DNA of 34,519 nucleotides from an uncultured Eggerthellaceae bacterium (GTDB lineage: Bacteria > Actinomycetota > Coriobacteriia > Coriobacteriales > Eggerthellaceae). The notes beneath the pieces were generated by a model, which saw only the letters and a list, made by a program, of their open reading frames with translations, made no database searches and had not been told where the DNA came from. The stretch lies in assembly GCA_946618265.1 (NCBI GenBank), contig CAMOLA010000021.1, positions 1-34,519 on the forward strand, given 5' to 3'. How positions within the stretch are numbered: the stretch's first letter is position 1; every line of letters starts with the position of its first letter. Below are positions 24,601 through 32,353 of this stretch, one piece after another. The position numbers and the translations under genes are program-made.

Positions 24601-24734
24601 GCGCTGGCGCCGCCATCGGCACAGCTCGCGAGCGCGATGGGCGTCATGAGCAGCGCGAACAGCATGGCGGCAACCGCGAGGCGGCGCTTGCGGGCAGTTG
24701 GGCGGCGCGTCTTGGCGGCTAGTCCACGACCCAT
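21624..24734 (-). CDS. BspA-like LRR lipoprotein coupled to C11 protease copy 2
   Basis: This protein of 1036 residues starts at ATG 24734, 16 bases inside the end of the protease gene, with AGGGGG upstream, so it is translationally coupled. A basic N-region and hydrophobic core lead to LASC with Cys38 as the lipidated residue. No peptidase domain is present. The same non-repeat domain follows (SYTVIRRYPQGDASYYPVVA, then LVQVAVTDSAGAVHASELAP). From about residue 240 come LRR_5-type repeats with DGVLYSADGATLLAYPPAKG modules. It ends VTLHCPPGSEAALMARSQGF. The order and endings match the copy-1 lipoprotein (11746-15111), but without that protein's Asp/Gly/Ser insertion. Predicted location is the outer face of the membrane. 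A role as partner or receptor for the protease is inferred only from coupling. Confidence 0.82.
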   Translation of the reverse strand: MGRGLAAKTRRPTARKRRLAVAAMLFALLMTPIALASCADGGASARAWSLAAPTRDGDAFVLQLSDAQRRDSATASYTVIRRYPQGDASYYPVVAGVPTTIDESGRITIPADPKVLEAIVDGGKKSMLCGVDFASEDDASLHYTTDNFRLLTAADYSASGIASGYGDATLAATVDKQTGDVDVTISRRVEPYPQGTDVGPDQLASYHAIGYSWRQSMGKTRADDGSMMPIAQWEKTGFASGSQCSYDDSVDFAMAPVSSTGEECLVQVAVTDSAGAVHASELAPIEVFGPWPGDGADVEVPTDHGKLAFDLHDDHAELVGYEGEDTDLAVPAKVEGLPVTEVGPDAFESDQFVQSVKLPGCVAAIGNNAFRNSHIRSFDVPASLKKIGEYAFSGTKTLATFTQSDEGKHTSVRDGVLYSADGATLLAYPPAKGGDFTVPDGVETIGFSAFAESDVRHVTLPDSLRAIEPCAFYGCINLAAPALPARLERIGDAAFGALYVNDSLIDEDAASNRPTAIRVGRNVSFVGKAAFGALGLEAIEVAGGNKLYRSAGGFLLSKDGTLLEAPAGLQGAIEVPEGVTSLAEGVLGDFKGIQHEDGSIDLIDVFLPASLARIGDNALPTRNEFSDASLSTKLECGARLHAPAGSWAESYAQEQGIEHDNLRSAADLRWTTATVELPKATLTFRAYPDHAALVGIAANEAGHVAVPDEVEGVPVTAIGADMNDEASGIVKTLIIPAHVERIEGTLLSKVSGLRKYEVDGRNGQFSIREGSLCNADGTLLVAYPRERGTTYAVPQGVTEIGPSAFQNATIEEVTLPDGLQRIGSSAFESCFNLRAIGFPASLEHIGTDAFGGVKSLDLTFAEGLATISKDAFSGLTECDEVAIPDSVKVVGEKAFGNYGDDKVAVASKTVKIGSGLEELGNGAFCKLDIESFAVSGSNPHFKADGPFLLSKDGRKLYAYASGAGPVAHVPDGVEEICTYAFDGTAGITEAYLPASLLRMSSMAFDIVDKSAVTLHCPPGSEAALMARSQGFACVEE

Positions 24735-27700
24735 GGCAGCCCCCTGTCCCGTGCGTACCGCTCGCCGTACGAGCCCTTGTTCACGTGAACCGTTATCGAG
24801 TCGAGAACGGCGTATAGCTCGTCGCCTTGCCGGTACTTGGGCCAGCTGATGGACGAGACGGTGTCGGGTAGGTAGAGGTCGGTGACGTTGCGCGCGGAGG
24901 TGAACGTCGATCCGTTCACCTTGCGGACCGCGTCGGGCACGTGCGCCTCGCCTTCGTGCCCGTCCGCGAAGGCGACGAGGGCATGCGCGTCCTTCGTGAT
25001 GAGGAAGGGACCGTCGGCGACGAACGCCTCGTTGCCCTCGTCGACCTCGAACCGGGCGAAGTCCAGGCCGCTGAACGGCGTGGCGCCGTAGGAACCGCCG
25101 AGCGTCTCGAGGTAGGGGCCGATGGTCATGGCGTCGGCGTCGACCGGCGCGAGCTCGCGTTCGCCGCCGTCGGATCGGGGCTTCTCGAACGCGCTGGCGC
25201 CGATGCGCTCGATTCCCTCGGGAAGCACCAGGCCCGCGTAGCCGCCGATGTCGTAGAAGGCGTGCGAGCCGATATCGACGACGCTTTCGGGGAACGGCTC
25301 GGCAAGCTGCAGGTTGTGGCACCAGCCGAACGCGCTGGCGCCGATGACCTCAAGCCCTTGGTTGAACTCGACATGCCGGAGGTTTTCGGAATGGGCGAAC
25401 GCCGATTCTCCGATTTCCTGCAGGTCGTCGGGCAGCGTGACGTCTTCGAGCATGCAGCCGTTGAAGGCGTTGCGGCCGATCGTCTCGACGGTCTCGGGGA
25501 TTGCGAACGGGCCTTCCGCCTGCGTGGGGTAGGCGATGAGCGTCGCGTCGTCGGCCGTGAGCAGGGCGCCGTCGACTATCTTGAAGTGCTTGCTCTCGCC
25601 GTCGAGCTCGATGCGCTTAAGCGACGGATAGCCGCCGAAGCCGTTCTCGCCGATGGATTCGAGCGTTGCGGGCAGCGTCAGGACGTCGATGGAGCCGTTG
25701 ATGCTCGCGAGCGAATCGATGCTAGTCACGGGCACTCCCTCCACCTCTGCGGGGATGGCGAGCGAATGCTCGGTCCATGAGTAGTCGGTGCCCGATTCCA
25801 TCGACGCGAGGGCCGCGTGGTCGCGGTAGACTTCGAACGTCAGGGTGAAGCCGTCTTGCTCGACCGTGGCCTGCTTGTGCGCGAGCGCGCCGATGTCCGT
25901 GTTGGTGTCGTTCTCGATGCCGTGCTCCTCGGCGAACCGGAGGGCGTAGGACCCTTCGGGCGCGTGGATTCGACACGCGTAGGTCCACTCGTCGGTTTCG
26001 CTTGCGTACGTGCGCGGGAAGCACGTCTCGTCGCACGAGGTCAAAGATGCCGGCAGCACGAAGTCGATGCGGGTGTCGGGGTAGTCGCTGAACGCGTGGG
26101 GCTGCAGCTTCACCACGCCTTCCGGCACCGCGAAGACCGAGCCGCCGCTGCGGGGCAACTCGAGCAGCGTGTCGCCCGCGGCGTTGAGCAGCGCGCCGCC
26201 CTTGCCGGTGAAGCGCTTGTTGCGGGCGTCGACCTCGATGGACTCGAGCGCGAGCCCGTCGAAGGCGCTCGGGCCGATGTAGGTGACGTTCGGGCCGATG
26301 CTCACGGTCGTTCCGCGGGGCTGGTCGGCTGTTGATCCTTCTGGGGCGTCGCCGCCGAACGCCAGGGCGCCGATCGATTCGAGGCCGTCGGGCAGGTCGA
26401 GCGAACGCAGGTCCTTGCAACCGTAGAACGCGGCGCGGTCGATGGTTTTCAGGCTGTCGGGGAGGCTGATGTCGGCGATGCCCGTCAGCGCGAACGCGCC
26501 GTAGTCGATGGCGGTCACGCCTTTGGGCACGGAATACGTGCCGCCCTTGGCGTTGGGGTAGGCGATGAGCGTCTTGCCGTCTGCCGAGAACAGGACGCCG
26601 TCGTCGACCGAGAGCGCACCGCCTTTGCCTTCGCCCGTGAGCGTGAACGCTTTGAGGTAGGGCATCTCCCGGAACGCCGCCGGCGCGATATGGGAGAGCG
26701 AGGCGGGCAGCGTCAGCGCGTAGAGGCCCGTGTGCGCGAACGCGCTTTGGCCGATGGACGTGATGGTTTCGGGGATGACGAGCTCGTCGAGGTACTCGCA
26801 GTACGCGAACGCGCTGTTGCCGATCGCTGTGACCGGCACGCCGTCGATGTCGGCGGGGATGTCGACGGTCCAGTCGTCGCCTTCGTATTTCGACAGCTCG
26901 GCGTGGTCGTCGAACACCTTGAACGTGAGGGTGCCCAGGTCGGTGTCGCGGGTCACGGTCGTTTCCTGCGCGGCCGTGCCAGCCGGGATGGCGAGGTCGA
27001 TGGGGTCGAGCGCATGGCTGTCGCCGTTGACGTCGGTGAGGACGATCTGGCAGGACCATTTATCGCCGTATCGGGAAGCGGGCAGGGACGCGAACCCGAA
27101 GCCTTTCTCGAGCGGCGTGATGTGCTCGCTGCTGCTCGAGAGATCCCATTCGTTCCACGGCAGGATGTGCCCGTCAGCGTCGTAGCCGGGCGAGCCCGTG
27201 ATCATGAGCTCCGAAACGTGCGAGTAGCGGGTGGCATCGACCGTGCCCTTGCCGCCGATGCCGACCGTGTCGTCGGCCACGCTGATCGACTCGATGGCGA
27301 CCGCGCCCGTCGCCTCGTCGGCCTGCACGGTGACGGTGAAGTTCTCGTTGGCGTCGGCGGCATAGTGCGAGAAGTCGGCCGCCGCCTCGAGCGTCATGGC
27401 GCGGTTGACGTAGGTGGCCTTGCCATTTTCGCGTTCGACCTGCACGAAGAGACCCGGTTTTCCCTGACCGATGTCGGTGGAGGTCGCGATGATGCTCGGG
27501 TCGGCGGGGACGTGCAGCGTGTTCGCGTCGTCCAGGTCCATGGCCACGTTCGCGGTGGCGATGCGGTAGGTATCGGGGTTGTCGCGCGAGAACAGCGTGT
27601 AGGTGGCCGTCGATAGCGCTTCGGCCTGCTCGGGCGTGAGCTTCAGCGAGACGCCCGCCTCGGTCGCAGTGGGCCGGTCGGTAGACCAGTTGACCTGGGA

Positions 27701-29179
27701 GACTTCGTTCCATTGCCGGGAGAAGGCGTCCACGAAGGTGCCGTAGGCGTCCGAGAACCGAGTGGATGCCGCGTTCGGGGCCGATGCGTCGCCGGCGCCG
27801 TCGCCCGACGTGGAGCGCGCCGCGGATGGCAGGCTTCCGAGCTGGGAATACACTTCGAACAGTTCGCGGTTGTCGCCGGGGATGTAAATCGAGAGGCCCG
27901 AGGCGTTGTCGATGTTGGCTGAGCTGGCCACGACCAGGGAGTCCAGCGCGGAATCGAGCGTGGCGACCTGGTCGGGATGGTCGTCCTTGACGCGTGCAGC
28001 GAAGTCGCGGATGTCGATCAAGTCGTAACCCTCGGAGCGGTCGCCCGCCGCTTGCAAGCCGAACGCCTTGGAAGCGCGCCGCGCACGGCTGATGTCGCCG
28101 TAGCCGCCGTTTTCGATGGAAGACGTCATCGCCGCTAGCAGGCCGTCGAGCGCGTCGATCGCGGCGCCGGCTTTCGCGAGGTCATAGCATGCGAGCGTGA
28201 CGTCGGGGTTGGAGAAGTCGCTGGCGGCCTTCTTGTAATGCGTGCCGTATGCATCGACGATCGCCGCGCCGATGTCCGCGGCTTTGTCGGTGCTGTTCAG
28301 CGTCGAGAGGAAGGCGTAGTCCCAGCCGTCTCCCGGCTCGACCTCTTCGGACGCGATGAGGTAGCGGGCGCGGTCCTTCCACAGCGCGACGTTCTCGACG
28401 GAGCCCATGAGGCATGCGTCGAAGCCGACCCAGTCGAGCGTCTTGCCGCCGCGCGCGTAGGGGGTCGATTCCATGGCTTGCGCCAGCTCGTCGAGGAGCA
28501 GGCCGTCGCCGAGGTTGACCTCGTCGGATCCGTAGCCCCACAAAGGCCCGCCGCCGTGGTCCCAGAACACGATGGCGTTGTGGTCGGCGGGGTAGGTTTT
28601 CGCGCAGTAGTTGACGAAAGCGGAAAGCGTCTCGGGAGCGCCCATGCTCGGGTCGGTCTCGGTCTGGGCGACGATGCGGTCGTCCTCGGGGCGGGACAGG
28701 TCGAGCACGCTGTTGTGGCCCGTCGGTATGTCCGAGTTCCAGCGCGCGGTGCCGCCTGCGTACACGACGACGTTCGTCTTCGCGAAGTCGACGTTGGCCG
28801 CGGTCATTTCGATGAGGTCGTCCGTCGCGGCGGCGTTCTGGCTTTCGAGGTTCGAGCCGATCATGTAGATCATGACCGTGTATCGCTTCGAGGCGGGCTT
28901 TGGCTTGGCGATGGAATGCAGCTTGGCCTCGGCGGTGGTGACTTCTATCGTCTTTCCGTCGAGCGCGTTTTCGTACGATTTGGCTCGTACGAGGGCCGTT
29001 TCGCTCACGTGGCGCGTTGCGTGCTGGCTCGGTGCCGCGCTGGTGCTTGCGCCGCTATGCCCCTGTGGTTGGCACGCTGCAAGGCATGCCGCCGTCCACG
29101 CGATTGCGAGCATGGCGGTTGCCATGGCGATGATGCGCGCGATTCCTCTGCGCCTGCGTGTCGACAAGCTCGATGCCAA
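24719..29179 (-). CDS. C11 (clostripain-type) protease lipoprotein with BspA-like LRR arrays (copy 2)
   Basis: This 1486-residue protein has a signal peptide ending CLAAC (lipidated Cys36), so unlike copy 1 it is a predicted lipoprotein. The C11 domain spans about 98-440: YTVMIYMIGSNLESQNAAA, His208 in FWDHGGGPLWG, Cys256 in GFDACLMG, end SGLSIYIPGDN. A shorter linker, the shared non-repeat domain (EALSTATYTLFSRDN, then SCQIVLTDVNGDSHALDPID) and long LRR_5-type arrays with DGVLFSADGKTLIAYPNAKG modules follow. It ends VHVNKGSYGERYARDRGLPW. The start is TTG 29179 with AGGA eight bases upstream. The stop overlaps the next gene. Family C11 cleaves after Arg or Lys, often with self-processing. Its substrate is unknown; surface or host proteins are likely. 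Confidence 0.87.
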   Translation of the reverse strand: MASSLSTRRRRGIARIIAMATAMLAIAWTAACLAACQPQGHSGASTSAAPSQHATRHVSETALVRAKSYENALDGKTIEVTTAEAKLHSIAKPKPASKRYTVMIYMIGSNLESQNAAATDDLIEMTAANVDFAKTNVVVYAGGTARWNSDIPTGHNSVLDLSRPEDDRIVAQTETDPSMGAPETLSAFVNYCAKTYPADHNAIVFWDHGGGPLWGYGSDEVNLGDGLLLDELAQAMESTPYARGGKTLDWVGFDACLMGSVENVALWKDRARYLIASEEVEPGDGWDYAFLSTLNSTDKAADIGAAIVDAYGTHYKKAASDFSNPDVTLACYDLAKAGAAIDALDGLLAAMTSSIENGGYGDISRARRASKAFGLQAAGDRSEGYDLIDIRDFAARVKDDHPDQVATLDSALDSLVVASSANIDNASGLSIYIPGDNRELFEVYSQLGSLPSAARSTSGDGAGDASAPNAASTRFSDAYGTFVDAFSRQWNEVSQVNWSTDRPTATEAGVSLKLTPEQAEALSTATYTLFSRDNPDTYRIATANVAMDLDDANTLHVPADPSIIATSTDIGQGKPGLFVQVERENGKATYVNRAMTLEAAADFSHYAADANENFTVTVQADEATGAVAIESISVADDTVGIGGKGTVDATRYSHVSELMITGSPGYDADGHILPWNEWDLSSSSEHITPLEKGFGFASLPASRYGDKWSCQIVLTDVNGDSHALDPIDLAIPAGTAAQETTVTRDTDLGTLTFKVFDDHAELSKYEGDDWTVDIPADIDGVPVTAIGNSAFAYCEYLDELVIPETITSIGQSAFAHTGLYALTLPASLSHIAPAAFREMPYLKAFTLTGEGKGGALSVDDGVLFSADGKTLIAYPNAKGGTYSVPKGVTAIDYGAFALTGIADISLPDSLKTIDRAAFYGCKDLRSLDLPDGLESIGALAFGGDAPEGSTADQPRGTTVSIGPNVTYIGPSAFDGLALESIEVDARNKRFTGKGGALLNAAGDTLLELPRSGGSVFAVPEGVVKLQPHAFSDYPDTRIDFVLPASLTSCDETCFPRTYASETDEWTYACRIHAPEGSYALRFAEEHGIENDTNTDIGALAHKQATVEQDGFTLTFEVYRDHAALASMESGTDYSWTEHSLAIPAEVEGVPVTSIDSLASINGSIDVLTLPATLESIGENGFGGYPSLKRIELDGESKHFKIVDGALLTADDATLIAYPTQAEGPFAIPETVETIGRNAFNGCMLEDVTLPDDLQEIGESAFAHSENLRHVEFNQGLEVIGASAFGWCHNLQLAEPFPESVVDIGSHAFYDIGGYAGLVLPEGIERIGASAFEKPRSDGGERELAPVDADAMTIGPYLETLGGSYGATPFSGLDFARFEVDEGNEAFVADGPFLITKDAHALVAFADGHEGEAHVPDAVRKVNGSTFTSARNVTDLYLPDTVSSISWPKYRQGDELYAVLDSITVHVNKGSYGERYARDRGLPWVVD

Positions 29180-29238
29180 CGTTGGTTCCTAACCCTCTTC
29201 GCAAACCCCGAGCTAAATGATACAGGAACCCCCAACCG

Positions 29239-29665
29239 TTTTCCCCGTGGGAGTTTGATTCACGCGCGCAATCGTTTTCCCCGCGGGAGTTTGATTCGCG
29301 TTCGGTTTCCCCGTGGGAAAACGGTTTCCCCGTGGGAAATTGATTCGCGCGCAATCGTTTTCCCCGTGGGAGTTTGATCTTGCTGCATGCATGTTCCCCG
29401 TGGGAATTTGATTCACGCAGGTAATCAAGTTCCCCGCGGGAGTTTGATTCGCAATCAAGTTCCCCGCGGGAGTTTGATCCGGCTGCAATCGTCTTCCCCG
29501 TGGGAAACTGATTTCCGTTCGCGTGACCGTGTTCCCCGCGGGAATTTGATTCATGTGGGCAGTCAGCTTTCCCGTGGGAAAACGGTTTTCCCGTGGGAAT
29601 TTGATCCGCAATCAAGTTCCCCGTGGGAGTTTGATTCGGCCGCAATCGTTTTCCCCGCGGGAAAA
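29239..29665 (+). repeat. Family B array 3: fourteen units
   Basis: TTCCC starts at 29241, 29277, 29307, 29326, 29360, 29394, 29430, 29460, 29494, 29532, 29569, 29588, 29617 and 29651, all in the same orientation. Steps range from 19 to 38 bp. The 19-bp steps (29307-29326 and 29569-29588) are the pattern GGGAAAACGGTTTCCC, itself an inverted repeat. The array takes up most of the 663-bp gap between the divergent starts of the C11 protease gene and the membrane-protein gene, so both promoters must flank or lie within it. The remaining gap (29666-29842) shows no gene. Confidence 0.9.
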
Positions 29666-29842
29666 TGATTTGCGATGCGAAAAGGGTGGCGAAACGATAC
29701 GAAAGCGTAACGCGGGCGGGGCTGCTGGCTAGAGTAAGATTGACGCGTAACGATGGAGGCGCGCGTGCGCGCATGGGATGCTGGTCAAAGCGGCGTTTCT
29801 CGACCGTGGGAGTCGGGGGCGCGAGTGAGAACGGAGTTTCGA

Positions 29843-31819
29843 ATGCCTGCAGCATTGAGCGACGTCCTTCAGCGGCCGGAAGCGCGGCGCGTGGCCGTCT
29901 TTCTCGGCAAGGCCGCGCTGCTCGTGGGCGCGCTATTCCTCGTGAGCCGCGCATTGCCGCTCATGCCGACGTTTGGCGTCGGCTTGCTTTGGGCGCTGGT
30001 CAGCGGCGTGTCGGCGGTCGTGCTTGCCTACCATGTGGTCATCCGCAAGACACATCGCCACCTGCAGTTCAAGGAAGGCGGCCGGCTCGCGCGGCTCAAC
30101 AGCGGGCGAATCCTCAGCCTGATCGTGGGCTTCGTCGTCTCGGCGCTCTTCGTGGCGGGCTTGTTCCTCGAAGCCCCGAAATGGGGCGTGGCCGAATGGT
30201 GCCTGGTCGTGCTGGCCGTGCCCGTTTTTGCCGTCGTCCATGCCGCCATGGGGACATGGCTGAAAGGCGAATACGAGCAACCGTACCAGACGTCGCGCAC
30301 CGTGCTCGCGAGCTGCGGCGTCGTGGGCGTGCTGATGTGCCTCCTCTATGCGGCGCTCTGCTTTGCGCAGCCCGCGCCGGAATACGCGAGCCTGGCCGAA
30401 GCCTACCTGTCGACGCCGCAGCCTTTCGCCGGCTCGCCCTCGCCGCTCATGTCCGAGGTGGGCAAGGTCACGGCGCTCGTCGACGGGTTGACGGCGTACG
30501 GTCTGGCGAAGGCGGGGCAGGTCTCGGTTGCCGGGTACCTCGCATGGCGCTGCGTGCTGTGCGCTTCGGCGTTTTTCGGCATCGCCAACTTGCTGGGCAT
30601 GTGCGCTTTGGAAACGCCGGAGCTGCTCAAGGTGTTCCTGCCCCTCGGCGCCGCTAAGGCGGACGCGGCCGAAGGCGAGGTTCTTTCCGGCGAGGCGCGG
30701 CGTGCGAGCGAAGCTGCCGAGGGCGACAAGCTGTTTGAAGGCCGCAGGGCTCGTAGCGCGGGCGAAGCGGTTCTGGCCGATGCGGCGGCGAATGCGAGCG
30801 CCCGCGCTTCGGCGGTGCCTGTCAAAGCTGCTCCGCGGAAACCGGCGTATTCCCCCGTCAAGCGCTACGTCGCGGTGGCGGCGGCGCTTCCGGTGTGCTT
30901 GCTGGTGGCGTTCTGCGTTATCGATCACGGGGCGGGCGATGCTGTGCAGGCCGAGGGCTATACGGCGGCCGAGGCTTTCGTGCGCGACCAGGTCGACCTC
31001 GCCGTGTACCTGATCGACGGCAAGTACTACGAGCAGCAGGCCGTCGAGGAGCTGCTCGCGGAAGCGCACGCACAGGCCGAGCAGCTTTCCGACGAGGCCA
31101 AGGCGGCGCTTGTCCCGCTGATCAACGAGTCGTTTGACGCGCGGCTCGCCAACGTGGACGGCTATCTTGACTGGTACTACAGCCTGCCCGCCGATTACGA
31201 GCGGCTTGCAAGCTTGGTGGTCGGCACGGCGGAGCAGTACGCTTCCGACCAGTTTGCCGCCAAGATCGACGAGGGCATTGACGATTCAAAAATCGAGGAG
31301 GCACTGCAAAGCTACGCCGAGCAAGCCGCGGCGTTGCAGGATAACCTCGTTTCCCAATTGGCCGAGCACGAGGTGGCGAATGCTCCCGCGTGGATGATGA
31401 TGGTCGCCGACGAGGTCGACCTTTCCACGCTCGCGGCCGAGCCGCTCGAGCCTTCGCAGAAGCTGCTCGACGCGCCGGCGCGCTTGGGCGTGAGCGCCGC
31501 GGCCGGCATCGGGGCGGGAATCATTGCGAAACGCCTGGTCAAAAAGGCGATAACCAAGGCATTTTACAAACAGGTTGTCAAGAAGGTCGCGGGAACGCTT
31601 TCGTCGAAGGCAGCTGCCACGGCCGCAGGCGGTGCCGTGGGGTCGATTGGCGGCCCGGCGGGCACGGCAGCGGGCGTGGCCATCGGTGCCGCCGCCTCCG
31701 TGGGGGTCGACTACGTCTTGCTCATGGTCGACGAGCAACTCAACCGCCAAAGCTATCGCGAGGAGATCGTGAACACCATCGAGGACGGCCGCACCGAGAT
31801 GCTCTCTCTCGTGCAATAA
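29843..31819 (+). CDS. Multi-pass membrane protein with C-terminal glycine-zipper region
   Basis: This 658-residue protein is not recognised as a characterised family. ATG 29843 has CGGAG seven bases upstream; the frame extends to 29753 but the extra text looks non-coding. About six or seven hydrophobic segments lie in the first 290 residues (for example VAVFLGKAALLVGALFLVSR and ILSLIVGFVVSALFVAGLFL). A charged Ala/Glu linker follows, then another segment (VAVAAALPVCLLVAFCVI). After it comes a long acidic helical domain, probably outside (AVEELLAEAHAQAEQLSDEA), and then a Gly/Ala-rich zipper (AAGGAVGSIGGPAGTAAGVA) that can insert into a membrane. The tail is YREEIVNTIEDGRTEML. It stands alone, flanked by family B arrays on both sides. 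Confidence 0.7.
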   Translation: MPAALSDVLQRPEARRVAVFLGKAALLVGALFLVSRALPLMPTFGVGLLWALVSGVSAVVLAYHVVIRKTHRHLQFKEGGRLARLNSGRILSLIVGFVVSALFVAGLFLEAPKWGVAEWCLVVLAVPVFAVVHAAMGTWLKGEYEQPYQTSRTVLASCGVVGVLMCLLYAALCFAQPAPEYASLAEAYLSTPQPFAGSPSPLMSEVGKVTALVDGLTAYGLAKAGQVSVAGYLAWRCVLCASAFFGIANLLGMCALETPELLKVFLPLGAAKADAAEGEVLSGEARRASEAAEGDKLFEGRRARSAGEAVLADAAANASARASAVPVKAAPRKPAYSPVKRYVAVAAALPVCLLVAFCVIDHGAGDAVQAEGYTAAEAFVRDQVDLAVYLIDGKYYEQQAVEELLAEAHAQAEQLSDEAKAALVPLINESFDARLANVDGYLDWYYSLPADYERLASLVVGTAEQYASDQFAAKIDEGIDDSKIEEALQSYAEQAAALQDNLVSQLAEHEVANAPAWMMMVADEVDLSTLAAEPLEPSQKLLDAPARLGVSAAAGIGAGIIAKRLVKKAITKAFYKQVVKKVAGTLSSKAAATAAGGAVGSIGGPAGTAAGVAIGAAASVGVDYVLLMVDEQLNRQSYREEIVNTIEDGRTEMLSLVQ

Positions 31820-31910
31820 TCGCCTTTCTCGCACTCGGCAAGGCCAATGCCCCGCATCGTTTATCTGCTGTAGCGCGCCCTTGCCGGCGTCGATTCCCTC
31901 ATGCGCAACA

Positions 31911-32222
31911 AGTTCTCCGCGGGAAAACGGTTTCCCCGCGGGAGTTTGATTCGCGCGTGCGACAAGTTCCCCGCGGGAGTTTGGTTGACGAAAAGCCCCT
32001 GTGAAGCGGTGATCCAGGTGGGCCGCTTCGCGGAGATCCCTCGCTTACGCTTGGGATGGCAGGACGAGATTTCCTCAAGCGGCTCGAAAACGGTTTCCCC
32101 GCGGGAGTTTGATTCGCGCTCGACAAGTTCCCCGTGGGAGTTTGGTTCGCGCGACAGGTTCCCCGCGGGAGCTTGATTTCGCCTTGCAGCCGTTTCGCCG
32201 ATCAAGTTCCCGCGGGGAACTT
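31911..32222 (+). repeat. Family B array 4: seven units split by a 100-bp insertion
   Basis: Units start at 31913 (variant TTCTCC), 31931, 31967, 32095, 32128 and 32159, and one reversed copy (TTCCCGCGGGGAA) is at 32207. The step from 31967 to 32095 is interrupted by about 100 bp (roughly 31988-32086) of unrelated sequence carrying a family C repeat and the inverted repeat GAAGCGG/CCGCTTC (32003-32029). The array fills most of the 534-bp gap between the two membrane-protein genes, which both read left to right. Array orientation matches the genes. Confidence 0.87.
32035..32065. repeat. Family C repeat inside family B array 4
   Basis: GATCCCTCGCTTACGCTTGG followed by GATGGCAGGAC is the reverse complement of GTCCTGCCATCCCAAGCGTA plus AGCGAGGGATC. 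It closely resembles the common dispersed motif CATCCTGAGCGAAGCGAAGGATC. It sits within the 100-bp block that interrupts the family B array. Confidence 0.5.
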
Positions 32223-32353
32223 GGTGAAGCGGAGCTCGTCGGCAGTCTGGCGGAAATCGTGCCGAGTAGCAGGTGGCGAGCTTGTTTTCTGACGCTATGG
32301 CGGCAAACTCCTATACTGTAAGAGTACGTTCCATAGTTCTAGAGGGGGACAAC

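Noticed and set aside
24735..25322. Upstream extension of the copy-2 LRR lipoprotein
   Set aside because: It reads through the protease gene out of frame and yields Arg-rich text; the lipoprotein signal peptide starts properly at 24734.
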